NCBI GenBank assembly: GCA_018675995.1
Contig: JABGWZ010000105.1
Location: 1 to 64,000, forward strand
DNA from: Opitutia bacterium
Lineage (GTDB): Bacteria; Verrucomicrobiota; Verrucomicrobiia; Opitutales; Seribacteraceae
Length of the DNA stretch: 64,000 nucleotides
Direction of reading: 5' to 3'
A program made the position numbers and the translations under genes. The notes below the pieces were generated by a model. The model saw nothing but the letters and a program-made list of their open reading frames with translations, searched no databases and was not told the DNA's origin. The number at the start of each line of letters is the position of its first letter. Position 1 is the first letter of the stretch. Of this stretch, positions 1-9,241 are shown piece by piece.

Positions 1-657
1 CACGACGGCCCAATTCATTTGATTATGAATTTGATCGGTTTATTTTTTATTGGAAGAGCCGTCGAAAATGATATTGGAAAAAGTAATTTTATTTGGTTGG
101 TAAGCATATCTTCATTGGTTGGTTCTTTATTATGGTTAATTTTTAATAACAGTGGTCAAGTATTGATTGGTGCATCTGCGGTTGTTATGTCATGTTTGGC
201 TTGTTTTTGTTTACGAAACCCAAATCAAGAAATAACACTTCTTCTTTTCTTCGTCTTTCCCTGCCGCTTAAAACCCAAATGGATAATAACTGGAACTTTA
301 GCTATTGAAATATATGGTTTCATATTTTCTGAACTGCACGGTGCAAGTGGTATTGCTCATTCTGCTCATTTGGGTGGCATGATCTCCGGTGCGTTCGTAT
401 ATCTATTTATAAAGTCAGGCCGTTATTTCCCTTCTTATGTGTTTAAATTCTCTTCTAATTTCAAAAAAAAAGCCTTCAAGCCTTCTAAGGTTAACAAAAT
501 AAAAAGATCAAATTTTAAAGTTAATCTTTCTAGTTCAGTTGATATGCAAGTTGAAGTTGACCGAATACTCGACAAAATAAATGAACAGGGCTTCGGAGCC
601 TTAACTGAGAAAGAAAAGCAAACACTAGAAAAGGCTAAAGGTTTGCTTAAGAATTAA
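1..657 (+). CDS. Rhomboid family intramembrane serine protease (5' end outside window)
   Basis: The reading frame is open from the first base, so the gene begins before the window. The visible part holds the later transmembrane helices of a rhomboid protease, which cuts other membrane proteins within the bilayer. Seen: an H-x3-H-x3-N type segment right at the start, a serine in GASA (family usual GxSG), and the catalytic histidine in AHSAHLGG. A soluble C-terminal tail of about 60 residues carries ILDKINEQGFGALT, a motif I recall from the tails of bacterial rhomboids. The last Gly of GxSG is Ala here, which leaves some doubt about activity. Substrate unknown. A Prc protease gene follows 24 bases downstream, so the two may be co-transcribed. 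Confidence 0.85.
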   Translation, partial: HDGPIHLIMNLIGLFFIGRAVENDIGKSNFIWLVSISSLVGSLLWLIFNNSGQVLIGASAVVMSCLACFCLRNPNQEITLLLFFVFPCRLKPKWIITGTLAIEIYGFIFSELHGASGIAHSAHLGGMISGAFVYLFIKSGRYFPSYVFKFSSNFKKKAFKPSKVNKIKRSNFKVNLSSSVDMQVEVDRILDKINEQGFGALTEKEKQTLEKAKGLLKN

Positions 658-681
658 AAAAATATTTAACTAATAATTATT

Positions 682-2892
682 ATGTTAAAGATTAACTACT
701 CGAAGTCAGTTCGTATTGCGAAATTTATGATTTGTGTATTTTCGCTCATATCTTTTGGTTTTGGGTCTTCCGAACTAAAATCTACATTTATTATGCAGCA
801 AGAAACTCAATGGCTTATACAAGCATTGGAAAAAGCACATTATAAAAAAGTTTCTATTGACGAATTAAATTCAACTAAATGCTTGCTTAGTTATTTGGAG
901 AAACTTGATAAACAAAAACTGTATTTTACACAAAATGAAGTGAGTGGCTTTTGCAATCGATATTCAGCAACTTTGAAAACTCTTTTTAAACAAGGAAATT
1001 TATTGCCGGGCTTTGAAATATACAATGCTTACAAAACAAATGCTATCAAAAGGTTAAATTGGGCCCTACGGTGGCTTGAGGAGGACCTTAAGTTTGATGG
1101 AAATGTATCTTACAATACAAACAGGGATAAGAAAAGGTGGGACATCAACGAAGATCAACTTATTTCTTCTTGGATAAGTCTGGTTAAACATGAGGTCCTA
1201 TCTGATATTTTATTCAATATTGATGCAAATGCCAGTAATGCTTTCTTGGATTCAAGCGAATTTGCTAATGTTATAAAGGAATCCAAAGACAGGGTAAAAA
1301 AGAGGTATGAAGGTTGGATTAAAAATATAAATGAGTTTGAATCTACCGATGTTCAAGAACTCTACTTAACAAATTTGACGCAAATGTTTGACCCTCATAC
1401 AACCTTTATGAACATAAAGGAAAAAGAAAAATTTGATCAATCCATGAACAATGAGTTGGTTGGAATAGGAGCTGTTTTGTCTGATGTTGATGGATTTTGT
1501 ACAATAAAGGAGTTACTTCCAGGAGGTCCGGCAGAAGCATCGTTAGAACTTAATCCAGAAGATATTATTTTAAAAGTGGCACAGTCCGAAGGTAATTTTA
1601 CAGGTGTAGTTGATATGAAATTATCAAAAATAGTAGAACTTATTAAAGGCCCGAAAGATACACTTGTGAGGCTAGAAATAAGACCCATTAACGATCCAAG
1701 TTCATCAAAAGTTGTAAGGATTATAAGAGATAAAATAAAATTAACTTCTAATCTCGCTAAGGCTTCAGTTCATAATGTTCAACATAACGAAAAGACTACT
1801 AAAATCGGAATTGTAGAACTTAGGTCTTTTTATGGTTCAAGTGGAAATGGACCTAAGGCAACGGATGACGTGGAAGAGTTAATTAACAAATTAAAAAATT
1901 TAGATGTTAAGGGAATTATTTTAGATCTAAGAAGAAATGGAGGCGGATATTTGAGTGAAGCGGTTAATCTCGCTGGACTTTTCATATCTAGGGGGCCGGT
2001 TGTTCAGGTAAAAAGTACGGACGGAAAAATTCGCAAAAAATTTGATTTCAATCCTAAGCTATCTTGGAATGGACCCCTAATAGTTTTAGTATCGAGGTAC
2101 AGTGCTTCGGCATCAGAAATTGTTGCGGGTGCACTCAAGAATCACAAAAGAGCTATTATAGTTGGTGATGAATCTACTCACGGAAAAGGTACGGTTCAAT
2201 CTCTTATCCAAATGAACCTTCCTTACAATTATAATACCTCAAGTTTAAAGAAGAGTGCAGCTAAGATTACAATTCAAAAATACTACTTACCATCTGGAAA
2301 CAGTACTCAAATAAATGGTGTTCAAAGTGATATTTCAATGCCGACAATTAATACTTTCCTTCCTATAGGGGAATCTGATTTAGAAAACGCCCTGCCCTGT
2401 GACAGTATTCCTGCCGTTAACTTTAGAAGGCCAGTTAATGAATTTGTATACAATAATAATAACATTGAAAAACTTAAAAAATATAGTTTAGAGCGACAAA
2501 GTATATTGCCTGAATTTTCTTATCTTAATAGGTACGTCGCATGGTATAAGGAAAAAAAGAATGAAGATGTTGTTTCTTTGAACTTTCAAAAACGCTTTCA
2601 GGAGAAAAAACAAGATCACAATTTTACAACTCAATTGGATAATCAATTGGAGCAGTTAGCTGAAATTTCGTTTAAAAAGAAAGACTTTACTTTGGATATT
2701 GTTCAATCGCAAAACTTAAAATCTAAACAAATTAGAGGCGGTGAAGAGGATAATAGAACGGATTCATTTTATGATCCACCCAGACTGGATATTAGACTGC
2801 ATGAATCATGTAGAATAATGTCTGACTGGATTACATTGCTAGCTGACAAAGATTCACTTCCCATTCGATTAGAGTTTTCTAAAGAAATTTAA
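682..2892 (+). CDS. prc: Tail-specific (C-terminal processing) periplasmic protease Prc/Tsp
   Basis: Serine endopeptidase of family S41 that degrades proteins by their C-terminal tails in the periplasm. The 736-residue product starts with a signal peptide (basic start, hydrophobic stretch to about residue 30), then the Tsp N-terminal domain, a PDZ domain near residues 255-340 (LLPGGPAEA), and the S41 core. The catalytic dyad is visible: serine 476 in SASASE and lysine 502 in HGKGT. Their spacing is 26 residues, one more than in E. coli Prc. A C-terminal Tsp extension follows (GESDLENALPCD). The length is somewhat above the E. coli protein (682). It sits just after the rhomboid gene and ends 1 base before the convergent prmC. 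Confidence 0.93.
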   Translation: MLKINYSKSVRIAKFMICVFSLISFGFGSSELKSTFIMQQETQWLIQALEKAHYKKVSIDELNSTKCLLSYLEKLDKQKLYFTQNEVSGFCNRYSATLKTLFKQGNLLPGFEIYNAYKTNAIKRLNWALRWLEEDLKFDGNVSYNTNRDKKRWDINEDQLISSWISLVKHEVLSDILFNIDANASNAFLDSSEFANVIKESKDRVKKRYEGWIKNINEFESTDVQELYLTNLTQMFDPHTTFMNIKEKEKFDQSMNNELVGIGAVLSDVDGFCTIKELLPGGPAEASLELNPEDIILKVAQSEGNFTGVVDMKLSKIVELIKGPKDTLVRLEIRPINDPSSSKVVRIIRDKIKLTSNLAKASVHNVQHNEKTTKIGIVELRSFYGSSGNGPKATDDVEELINKLKNLDVKGIILDLRRNGGGYLSEAVNLAGLFISRGPVVQVKSTDGKIRKKFDFNPKLSWNGPLIVLVSRYSASASEIVAGALKNHKRAIIVGDESTHGKGTVQSLIQMNLPYNYNTSSLKKSAAKITIQKYYLPSGNSTQINGVQSDISMPTINTFLPIGESDLENALPCDSIPAVNFRRPVNEFVYNNNNIEKLKKYSLERQSILPEFSYLNRYVAWYKEKKNEDVVSLNFQKRFQEKKQDHNFTTQLDNQLEQLAEISFKKKDFTLDIVQSQNLKSKQIRGGEEDNRTDSFYDPPRLDIRLHESCRIMSDWITLLADKDSLPIRLEFSKEI

Positions 2893-2893
2893 G

Positions 2894-3748
2894 TTATTTT
2901 TTCCTAGCTATTATATATCGATTTTTTCTACAGTAATCTTTGATAATGTTAATTTTGTAGAAGCAAACCGACATCATATCGGCTATTTTTTTTTCTTGGT
3001 TAACACCAATTTCTAAAGCAAAAAGACCGTTTTTGACCAAATTATTTTCACTAATTTTTATAATCTTTTTAATATCCGCGATACCATCATCTTTTGCGAC
3101 AAGTGCAATTTTAGGGTCAAATATCTTGACTTCTGGCTCTGCCGATTCCCATTCTCTTTCTGACAAGTATGGTGGATTTGCAATAATAGCATCAAATTTT
3201 TCATTAAATTCATCCTCGTTCCAATTAAAAGGTTTAATTTCGAGGTTTTTGATTTTATTCTTAGCTAAATTCTCGCAGGCAAGAGAAAGTGCTTCCTTTG
3301 ATATATCAACACCTAGACCAATAGCATGTGGAAAATTTTTACATAATGTAATAATTATTCCTCCAGTTCCGGTTCCAAGATCTAAAATTTTCCCTTTGAA
3401 TGAAGAACCAAGCTCATCAGTTACTAATTCGGTAAGAAGTTCAGTCTCAGGACGCGGAATTAGTGCTCTTTGATCACATAATAATTCGCTTCCTGCGAAA
3501 TTAACTTTTCCTAAAATATGCTGAAGGGGGATTCTTTTACCTCTTTCGATGATATTTTTCCTTATTTCATGAACATGATTTTCAGCAACCATGTTTTCAT
3601 AATTTAAATACAGCTCTACCCTTTTTTTTTGGGTTATATTAGAGACTATCCACTCAGTATCACATTTTGCATTTGGCACCCCTCTTTTTTCTAAGTATTC
3701 AACAGATAATTTGATGATGTCTAAAAATGTTAAATGTTTATTGTTCAT
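2894..3748 (-). CDS. prmC: Peptide chain release factor N5-glutamine methyltransferase
   Basis: SAM-dependent methyltransferase that methylates the glutamine of the GGQ motif in release factors, raising termination efficiency. The 284-residue protein has the N-terminal helical domain that grips the release factor, the SAM-binding loop DLGTGTGG (residues 123-130) and the catalytic NPPY (191-194). Its start overlaps the end of prfA by 11 bases, so the enzyme and its substrate are translationally linked. This pairing is common in bacteria and supports the call. Confidence 0.95.
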   Translation of the reverse strand: MNNKHLTFLDIIKLSVEYLEKRGVPNAKCDTEWIVSNITQKKRVELYLNYENMVAENHVHEIRKNIIERGKRIPLQHILGKVNFAGSELLCDQRALIPRPETELLTELVTDELGSSFKGKILDLGTGTGGIIITLCKNFPHAIGLGVDISKEALSLACENLAKNKIKNLEIKPFNWNEDEFNEKFDAIIANPPYLSEREWESAEPEVKIFDPKIALVAKDDGIADIKKIIKISENNLVKNGLFALEIGVNQEKKIADMMSVCFYKINIIKDYCRKNRYIIARKK

Positions 3749-4817
3749 TTACTCTTAACATTTCTTCTAGTTTCCGGTTTTGATCTTCTTTAGTGAGTGC
3801 GTTTATCAGGTCGCCTAGATCCCCGTAAAGGGTTTCATGAAGAGAATGTGAGGAAAAATTTATTCTGTGATCAGTAATTCTACTTTGGGGAAAATTGTAA
3901 GTTCTAATTCTTTCACTTCTGTCTCCCGTTCCAACTTGGTTTTTTCTGTCTTGTGCGTATTTATCCTTTTCCTCTTTTTGTTTAATTTGCAGAAGCCTAG
4001 ACTTTAAAACTGTCATCGCTTTATTTTTATTTTTCAATTGGGATCTTTCATCTGCACAGTATACAGTCATACCAGTTGGTTTGTGCAAAATTTGGACAGC
4101 AGAATCAGTTGTGTTTACTCCCTGACCCCCTGGTCCACTTGCTCTGCAAACATTGATTTCTAGCTCGGATGGGTCGATTTTAATTTCAACATCCCTAGCT
4201 TCGGGAAGTACGGCTACAGTTGCCGTTGACGTATGAATTCTTCCATTAGCTTCAGTAACTGGAACACGCTGAACTCGATGAACGCCACTTTCGAATTTTA
4301 GCTTGCTCCAAACATCATCTCCCTTGATTAAAAAAATTATTTCTTTAAACCCTCCTGTTTCGGAAGCACTTTGGCTTAAACATTCATTTCGCCAACCCTT
4401 ATTTTCAGCCAACTTACAATACATTCGGTAAAGGTCTGCTGCAAACAATGATGCCTCCCCACCTCCTGCACCAGCCCGGATTTCAATAATTGTATTTCTT
4501 CCGATATCTGGATCCGCAGGAAGCATTGCGAGCAGAAGATCATTATGCAATGCTTCGATGTTTTTATTAAGAAGATCAATTTCTTCTCTAGCTGTTTCAG
4601 CAAATTCAGGATCACTTAGTAATTCTGTACTTTGCTGAATATCGGTCATTGCTGTCCCAATTTTTTGGTGAAGTTCAATAATATTTTTTATTCTACTATG
4701 TTCCCTCGATATAATTGAAGCACCTGTTGCATCTTTAAATAAATCGGGGTTAGCGATTTTTAATTCAAGCTCATCGAATCTTTTTAAAAAAGGTTTTATA
4801 TTTGGCAAATCTACCAT
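3738..4817 (-). CDS. prfA: Peptide chain release factor 1
   Basis: Reads UAA and UAG stop codons and releases the finished peptide. The 359-residue length is standard. The GGQ motif at residues 230-232 (GPGGQGVNTTDSA) acts at the peptidyl transferase centre. The codon-reading tripeptide is PVT (186-188), the PxT form of RF1, which separates it from RF2 (SPF). First gene of a two-gene operon with prmC. The intergenic space to the divergent HAD gene is only 43 bases and must hold both start regions. Confidence 0.96.
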   Translation of the reverse strand: MVDLPNIKPFLKRFDELELKIANPDLFKDATGASIISREHSRIKNIIELHQKIGTAMTDIQQSTELLSDPEFAETAREEIDLLNKNIEALHNDLLLAMLPADPDIGRNTIIEIRAGAGGGEASLFAADLYRMYCKLAENKGWRNECLSQSASETGGFKEIIFLIKGDDVWSKLKFESGVHRVQRVPVTEANGRIHTSTATVAVLPEARDVEIKIDPSELEINVCRASGPGGQGVNTTDSAVQILHKPTGMTVYCADERSQLKNKNKAMTVLKSRLLQIKQKEEKDKYAQDRKNQVGTGDRSERIRTYNFPQSRITDHRINFSSHSLHETLYGDLGDLINALTKEDQNRKLEEMLRVNEQ

Positions 4818-4860
4818 AGGCTTTAATCATAGCATAAGATTTTCTCTTTAAAACTAGTAA

Positions 4861-5886
4861 ATGAACCCAAATATACAAAACCGTCAAATTCATGGGCAAA
4901 ATATTGTAGCTTGCGTGTGGGATTTTGATAAAACATTAATCCCAGGATACATGCAAAAGCCTCTTTTTGAGCACTTTAATGTTGATGAGAATGTGTTTTG
5001 GTCTGAAGTGAATCAACTTCCTGAATTATACGCTGCACGCGGAATGAATGTATCTTCCGATACGATTTATTTAAATCACCTCTTAAGCTATGTAAAAAAT
5101 GGCCCCATGAGAGGCCTTACAAACCAACAACTTGAAGAAATGGGTAGCGCAATAAAATTCTACCCAGGGTTACCTGATTTCTTTTTAGAATTGTCAGAAA
5201 TTGCAAAACATGCCGAATTTTCTGATTACGATTTTAAATTAGAACATTATATCATAAGCACGGGTATCTCTAAAATTATTCTAGGTAGTGAAATTGCACC
5301 TTATGTAGACGGAATTTTTGCATGCGAATTTATTGAATCTCCATTACCGCCGAACTTCATGAGTCAGACAGAATTTTCATTACCCCTAGATTTGGAAATT
5401 TCTCAAGTTGGCAAAACAGTAGATAATACGATTAAAACACGTTGTATTTTTGAAATAAATAAAGGTACAAACAAAAACACTTCTATAGATGTAAATTCTT
5501 TTATACCACATGAGGATCGCAGAATACCAATAGAGCAAATGATTTACATTGCAGACGGACCTAGCGATGTGCCTGTTTTTACTGTTGTTAAGCAAATGGG
5601 GGGCAAAACATATGCAGTTTATAATCCAGAAAATGAAAAGGAATTTGCCCAAACCTGCGATTTAGTTGAACGTTCAAGGGTTCACAATAATGGCCCCGCA
5701 GATTATCGAAAAAATTCACCTACTTCGATTTGGATGAAGCAAAAAACAAAGGAGATTTTGCGAACAATGGTTAAGAAGCGAGCCGATCAATTGAGGGAGC
5801 GCACTGGAAAGCCACCACAACATATACAAGACAATATAGTTGATGGAGAAACATTCAATTCTAAGCAAGAAACTTTTTGGAAATGA
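4861..5886 (+). CDS. HAD family hydrolase (phosphatase-like)
   Basis: A 341-residue cytoplasmic protein of the haloacid dehalogenase superfamily. Motif I is DFDKTL (residues 21-26), with the nucleophile and acid/base aspartates. Motif II is IISTGIS. Motif IV is IADGPSDVPVF, which would bind Mg. A cap of about 90 residues lies between motifs I and II. The C-terminal 60 residues are basic and rich in Gln and Arg. Substrate cannot be told from sequence: phosphoserine phosphatase-like and other small-molecule phosphatases fit. It stands alone between the divergent prfA and pyrB. Confidence 0.8.
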   Translation: MNPNIQNRQIHGQNIVACVWDFDKTLIPGYMQKPLFEHFNVDENVFWSEVNQLPELYAARGMNVSSDTIYLNHLLSYVKNGPMRGLTNQQLEEMGSAIKFYPGLPDFFLELSEIAKHAEFSDYDFKLEHYIISTGISKIILGSEIAPYVDGIFACEFIESPLPPNFMSQTEFSLPLDLEISQVGKTVDNTIKTRCIFEINKGTNKNTSIDVNSFIPHEDRRIPIEQMIYIADGPSDVPVFTVVKQMGGKTYAVYNPENEKEFAQTCDLVERSRVHNNGPADYRKNSPTSIWMKQKTKEILRTMVKKRADQLRERTGKPPQHIQDNIVDGETFNSKQETFWK

Positions 5887-5949
5887 ATTTGTTTCATTAA
5901 AAACTAGCTTTTCAAAAGACTAAATTTCGAATATAAAACTTCTTCCAAG

Positions 5950-6876
5950 ATGGAGATACCAAAATGGAAAACTAAAAATTTACTTGGGATTGAAAGTTTA
6001 TCCAAATTTGAGATAAGAAAAATCCTTACTCTTGCGAAAAAGCTGAAGCATGAGCCTGCCAAAAATAAAAGCTATTTAGCCGGTAAAAGCATAGTTAATC
6101 TATTTATGGAGCCTAGTACGAGAACGAGAATAGCGTTTGAATTAGCCGCAAAGACATTACATGCAGATGTAATTTCAATTGCAGAAAAATCCAGTAGTTT
6201 AACTAAGGGAGAAACTTTAAGAGATACAGCTTTAAATATTCAAGCACTTGGAGCAGATGCTATTGTATTAAGACATTCTTCACCGGGTTCTCCACTTTTA
6301 TTGTCAAGAATTATTGATGTACCTATTATAAATGCTGGTGATGGTGCTCACGAGCATCCAAGTCAGGCACTATTGGATGTATACACATTAGAAGAAAAAA
6401 TAGGACCTTTGGATGGAAAAAAAATAACAATTTTGGGGGATATACTTTTTAGTAGAGTAGCTAGGTCAAACTTTTGGGCGCTTTCAAAAATGGGAGCAAA
6501 GGTAACATTGGCGGGACCCTCAACCTTAGTACCTAAAAGCTTTGAATCAATGGGCGCGATTGTGTCACACGATTTAAAAGAATCTTTAGCAGATGCTGAC
6601 GCTGTTATGTTACTTAGGATTCAACATGAGAGACAATCATCTAGCCACTTTCCATCACTTGAAGAATATACTAGGATATTTGGATTAAATAAATATCGAA
6701 GTAAATGGCTAAAAAAAGATGCAGTAATATTGCACCCTGGACCTATTAACAGAGGTGTGGAGATTGACTCTGAACTAGCTGATTCAGGAAATTCAGTTAT
6801 TTTAGATCAAGTTACAAATGGTGTTGCTGTGAGGATGGCGATATTATGCCTTTGTACACTATCATATAATAAGTAA
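5950..6876 (+). CDS. pyrB: Aspartate carbamoyltransferase catalytic chain
   Basis: Joins carbamoyl phosphate and aspartate, the first committed step of pyrimidine synthesis. The 308-residue length is typical. Visible motifs are the carbamoyl phosphate site STRTR (56-60), the 80s-loop SSLTKGETL and HPSQALLD. The stop codon abuts the start of a dihydroorotase-like gene with no spacer. This is the arrangement of ATCases that form a complex with an inactive PyrC' subunit (known from Pseudomonas and Thermus). No pyrI regulatory chain is seen here. Confidence 0.96.
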   Translation: MEIPKWKTKNLLGIESLSKFEIRKILTLAKKLKHEPAKNKSYLAGKSIVNLFMEPSTRTRIAFELAAKTLHADVISIAEKSSSLTKGETLRDTALNIQALGADAIVLRHSSPGSPLLLSRIIDVPIINAGDGAHEHPSQALLDVYTLEEKIGPLDGKKITILGDILFSRVARSNFWALSKMGAKVTLAGPSTLVPKSFESMGAIVSHDLKESLADADAVMLLRIQHERQSSSHFPSLEEYTRIFGLNKYRSKWLKKDAVILHPGPINRGVEIDSELADSGNSVILDQVTNGVAVRMAILCLCTLSYNK

Positions 6877-8136
6877 ATGAAAACAATTTGCTTAAAAGGA
6901 GGTCGCATAATTGACCCATCTACAGAAAAAGATGAAAAAGGCGATTTATATTTTTATGATGATAAAATAATTAGTCCAAAAGACGCTAAGAACATTGAAG
7001 TTATTGATGTCACTGGAAAAATAATCTTTCCAGGTTTGGTTGATTTAAGGTGCCACATAAACGATCTTAGTGGAGGAAACTGTGAAAATATCTTTAGCGT
7101 GACAAGAGCGGCAGCTGCAGGAGGTTATTCGACAATTGTTCTCATGCCTAATTTAAATCCGATTCCTGATAATCCGGCCACAATTCAGTTTATCAAAGAT
7201 CAAATAAAAAGAGATGCATGCATAAATGTAAAACTTACTGGTTGTTTGACAAAAGGTTCCAATGGAAAAGCACTTGCCCCACTCGGGTCACTAAAAAATG
7301 CAGGAGTTGTAGCGATAACCGACTCACCGTTAAGCCCGCAAGACAATCAAATATTTTGCAAAGCTGTTGAGTATGCATCTATGTTTGATTTGCCAGTAAT
7401 AGATCTACCACGAGATCTATCATTATCAGAAAATGGAAATGCACATGATGGTCCATCAGCATTAAAAATGGGTCTAGGTGGTTATCCGAGAATTGCAGAG
7501 GAATTATTTGTACAGCGGGCAATTTCAATAGCTAGGAGTTTGAATACAAGAGTTCACCTTTCTTCAATATCTTCATTTGCTTCAGTTGATTTGATAAAAG
7601 AAGCTAAAAATAGAAATGTAATGATTACTGCTGATGTATCGCCCCAACATCTTGCATTAACTGAAACCAAGATTCTAAATTATGATACAAATTTTAAAAC
7701 TACACCACCGCTTCGTGAAGAAGTTGATAGAAAATATTTAATAGATGGTCTAATGGATGGTACTATTGATTGTATATCAACAGCGCATGAACCTATAAAA
7801 GAGTACGAAAAAAATATTGAATATGACTTAGCACCTACAGGGGTAACAAGCCTTGAAACAGCCTTTAACATTAGCTTGCAGCAATTAAGTAAACACCAGA
7901 AGTTTACCTGGGTAAATTTGCTAAAGTTTATGTCTTTAAGACCGTCTGAAATCATTAATGTCGAAGGAGGTGAATTACGAGTTGGAAGCACAGCAAATAT
8001 TGTAATATTTGACCCTTTGAAAAAGTGGAAATATCATCCAAGTAAAAGTAAAAGTAGAGCTTTCAATACACCTTTTAATAACGAAGAATTTCATGGAAAA
8101 GTGTCACAAATATATCTTAATGGAAAAGCGATATAA
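6877..8136 (+). CDS. pyrX: Dihydroorotase-like protein, probably inactive (PyrC'/PyrX)
   Basis: A 419-residue amidohydrolase-fold protein collinear with type I dihydroorotase, but key residues are changed. The usual DxHxHxR reads DLRCHIN (residues 56-62): the first metal His is Arg and the substrate Arg is Asn. The SDDG segment reads TDSP. The HxE segment after PVI is lost (residues 174-180). The catalytic Asp of TDHAPH is Ala in TAHEPI (302-307). His60 and the His of HLSS (227) remain. Inference: catalytically dead, serving as structural partner of PyrB, like PyrC' of Pseudomonas, so an active dihydroorotase should lie elsewhere. It starts directly on the pyrB stop, which favours equal expression. 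Many databases would simply call it pyrC. Confidence 0.88.
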   Translation: MKTICLKGGRIIDPSTEKDEKGDLYFYDDKIISPKDAKNIEVIDVTGKIIFPGLVDLRCHINDLSGGNCENIFSVTRAAAAGGYSTIVLMPNLNPIPDNPATIQFIKDQIKRDACINVKLTGCLTKGSNGKALAPLGSLKNAGVVAITDSPLSPQDNQIFCKAVEYASMFDLPVIDLPRDLSLSENGNAHDGPSALKMGLGGYPRIAEELFVQRAISIARSLNTRVHLSSISSFASVDLIKEAKNRNVMITADVSPQHLALTETKILNYDTNFKTTPPLREEVDRKYLIDGLMDGTIDCISTAHEPIKEYEKNIEYDLAPTGVTSLETAFNISLQQLSKHQKFTWVNLLKFMSLRPSEIINVEGGELRVGSTANIVIFDPLKKWKYHPSKSKSRAFNTPFNNEEFHGKVSQIYLNGKAI

Positions 8137-8163
8137 AATTGTAAATCAAATAAATAAAAATAT

Positions 8164-8812
8164 ATGCAATATTTGATTAATATATTTTTAATAGCATTGG
8201 CTTTTTGTATGCTTAAAAAAAAAACAATTCAATTTAGTATCAATTAAAATTGATGATTGGTTTATATTATTAATACCACTGTACTTCTTTTGTGATTTTA
8301 TAAATTTTGCTCATAGTTTTTTATTAATTATAACATTATTTATTCTAGTAAGATTTTTAAACGAAAAAAAGTCGCTAAATCTTAAACTTGATGCTGTAAA
8401 ATTCAGTGTAAGCAAATTAATAATTAGCTGGCCATTAATTATTGTAACATCTTTATTCTCCATGTTTTTATTTAGTGACTTTAAGGAACAGGAAATCGTG
8501 ACTAAGCTTAAAACAAGCATGAATATTTCATTATTGCTAAGCAGTATAGTTATTGCACCCGTACTGGAAGAGATATACTTCAGAATAATTGTATATCGAA
8601 TTTTAAAGAAAAAAATTGGGGTTTTTATAGGAATTGTATTAAGTTCATTTATGTTTGGGATTATTCATTACAATTTATATTCGTTTGGAACACTTTTTTT
8701 AATAAGTATTATTTGTACTATTAATTATGAAAATACGGGTAGAATAATTCACTCTATTTTAATTCACTCCTTTTTTAATTTAATAATGATAATATTTACT
8801 TATATAAAATAA
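8164..8812 (+). pseudogene. CPBP (CAAX/Abi) family membrane protease, frameshifted at an A10 run
   Basis: The gene opens with ATG at 8164 (MQYLINIFLI..., a hydrophobic helix) and stops at 8247 in that frame. At 8215-8224 there is a run of ten A. Reading nine A instead joins it to a long open frame through to 8812, giving a product of about 215 residues with several membrane helices. The second part holds all three CPBP motifs: EEIYFR, FGIIH and HSFFN. So the active site is intact but the frame is broken. Possible causes are a sequencing error in the homopolymer, a real mutation, or slippage that restores the frame. A shorter product could start at 8462. The stop abuts the start of tsaE. Confidence 0.75.
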
Positions 8813-9241
8813 ATGAAGGAAAATAAGATATTTTATTCATATTCAATTCCAGACACTGAAAGAATTGCAAAATTCATTTCAGAAAAATTAATTAGTAAAT
8901 CGTGCGTTTATATATCAGGTGATGTAGGTAGCGGTAAAACCTACTTGTCAAAATTTATCGTAAATAACTTTGAAGTCAATGACCTAAACAGTTCAACATA
9001 TTCCAAGGTATCTATATTTAAAGGCTCATTTAATATTATTCATTGTGATTTCTACAATATTAAACCGGACCAAACTTTTATAGAATCTGAAATATTGCCA
9101 AATTTAATATACCCGTGGCTTTTTATCGTCGAATGGCCACATGTTGTTTATGAAATAGAATCCAATCAATTAGTTTCAATAAAATTAGAAGTTATCGGGA
9201 AACATGCTAGGAAGATTTCTTTCACAACCTTTACCCAATAA
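8813..9241 (+). CDS. tsaE: tRNA threonylcarbamoyladenosine biosynthesis ATPase TsaE
   Basis: Small P-loop ATPase that works with TsaB and TsaD to make t6A37 in ANN-decoding tRNAs. The 142-residue length fits. Motifs: Walker A GDVGSGKT (36-43), HCDFYN (family usual HxDxYR) and FIVEWP near the C-terminus. The SPT-F loop usually seen is reduced to STYSKV, so the protein is divergent. It starts directly after the stop of the CPBP gene and its last 11 bases overlap the convergent neighbour. Confidence 0.85.
   Translation: MKENKIFYSYSIPDTERIAKFISEKLISKSCVYISGDVGSGKTYLSKFIVNNFEVNDLNSSTYSKVSIFKGSFNIIHCDFYNIKPDQTFIESEILPNLIYPWLFIVEWPHVVYEIESNQLVSIKLEVIGKHARKISFTTFTQ

Noticed and set aside
8462-8812. 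A complete short CPBP protein starting at 8462
   Set aside because: The same frame is open back to the A10 run and encodes further membrane helices that the family needs, so 8462 is more likely an internal Met of a frameshifted gene.
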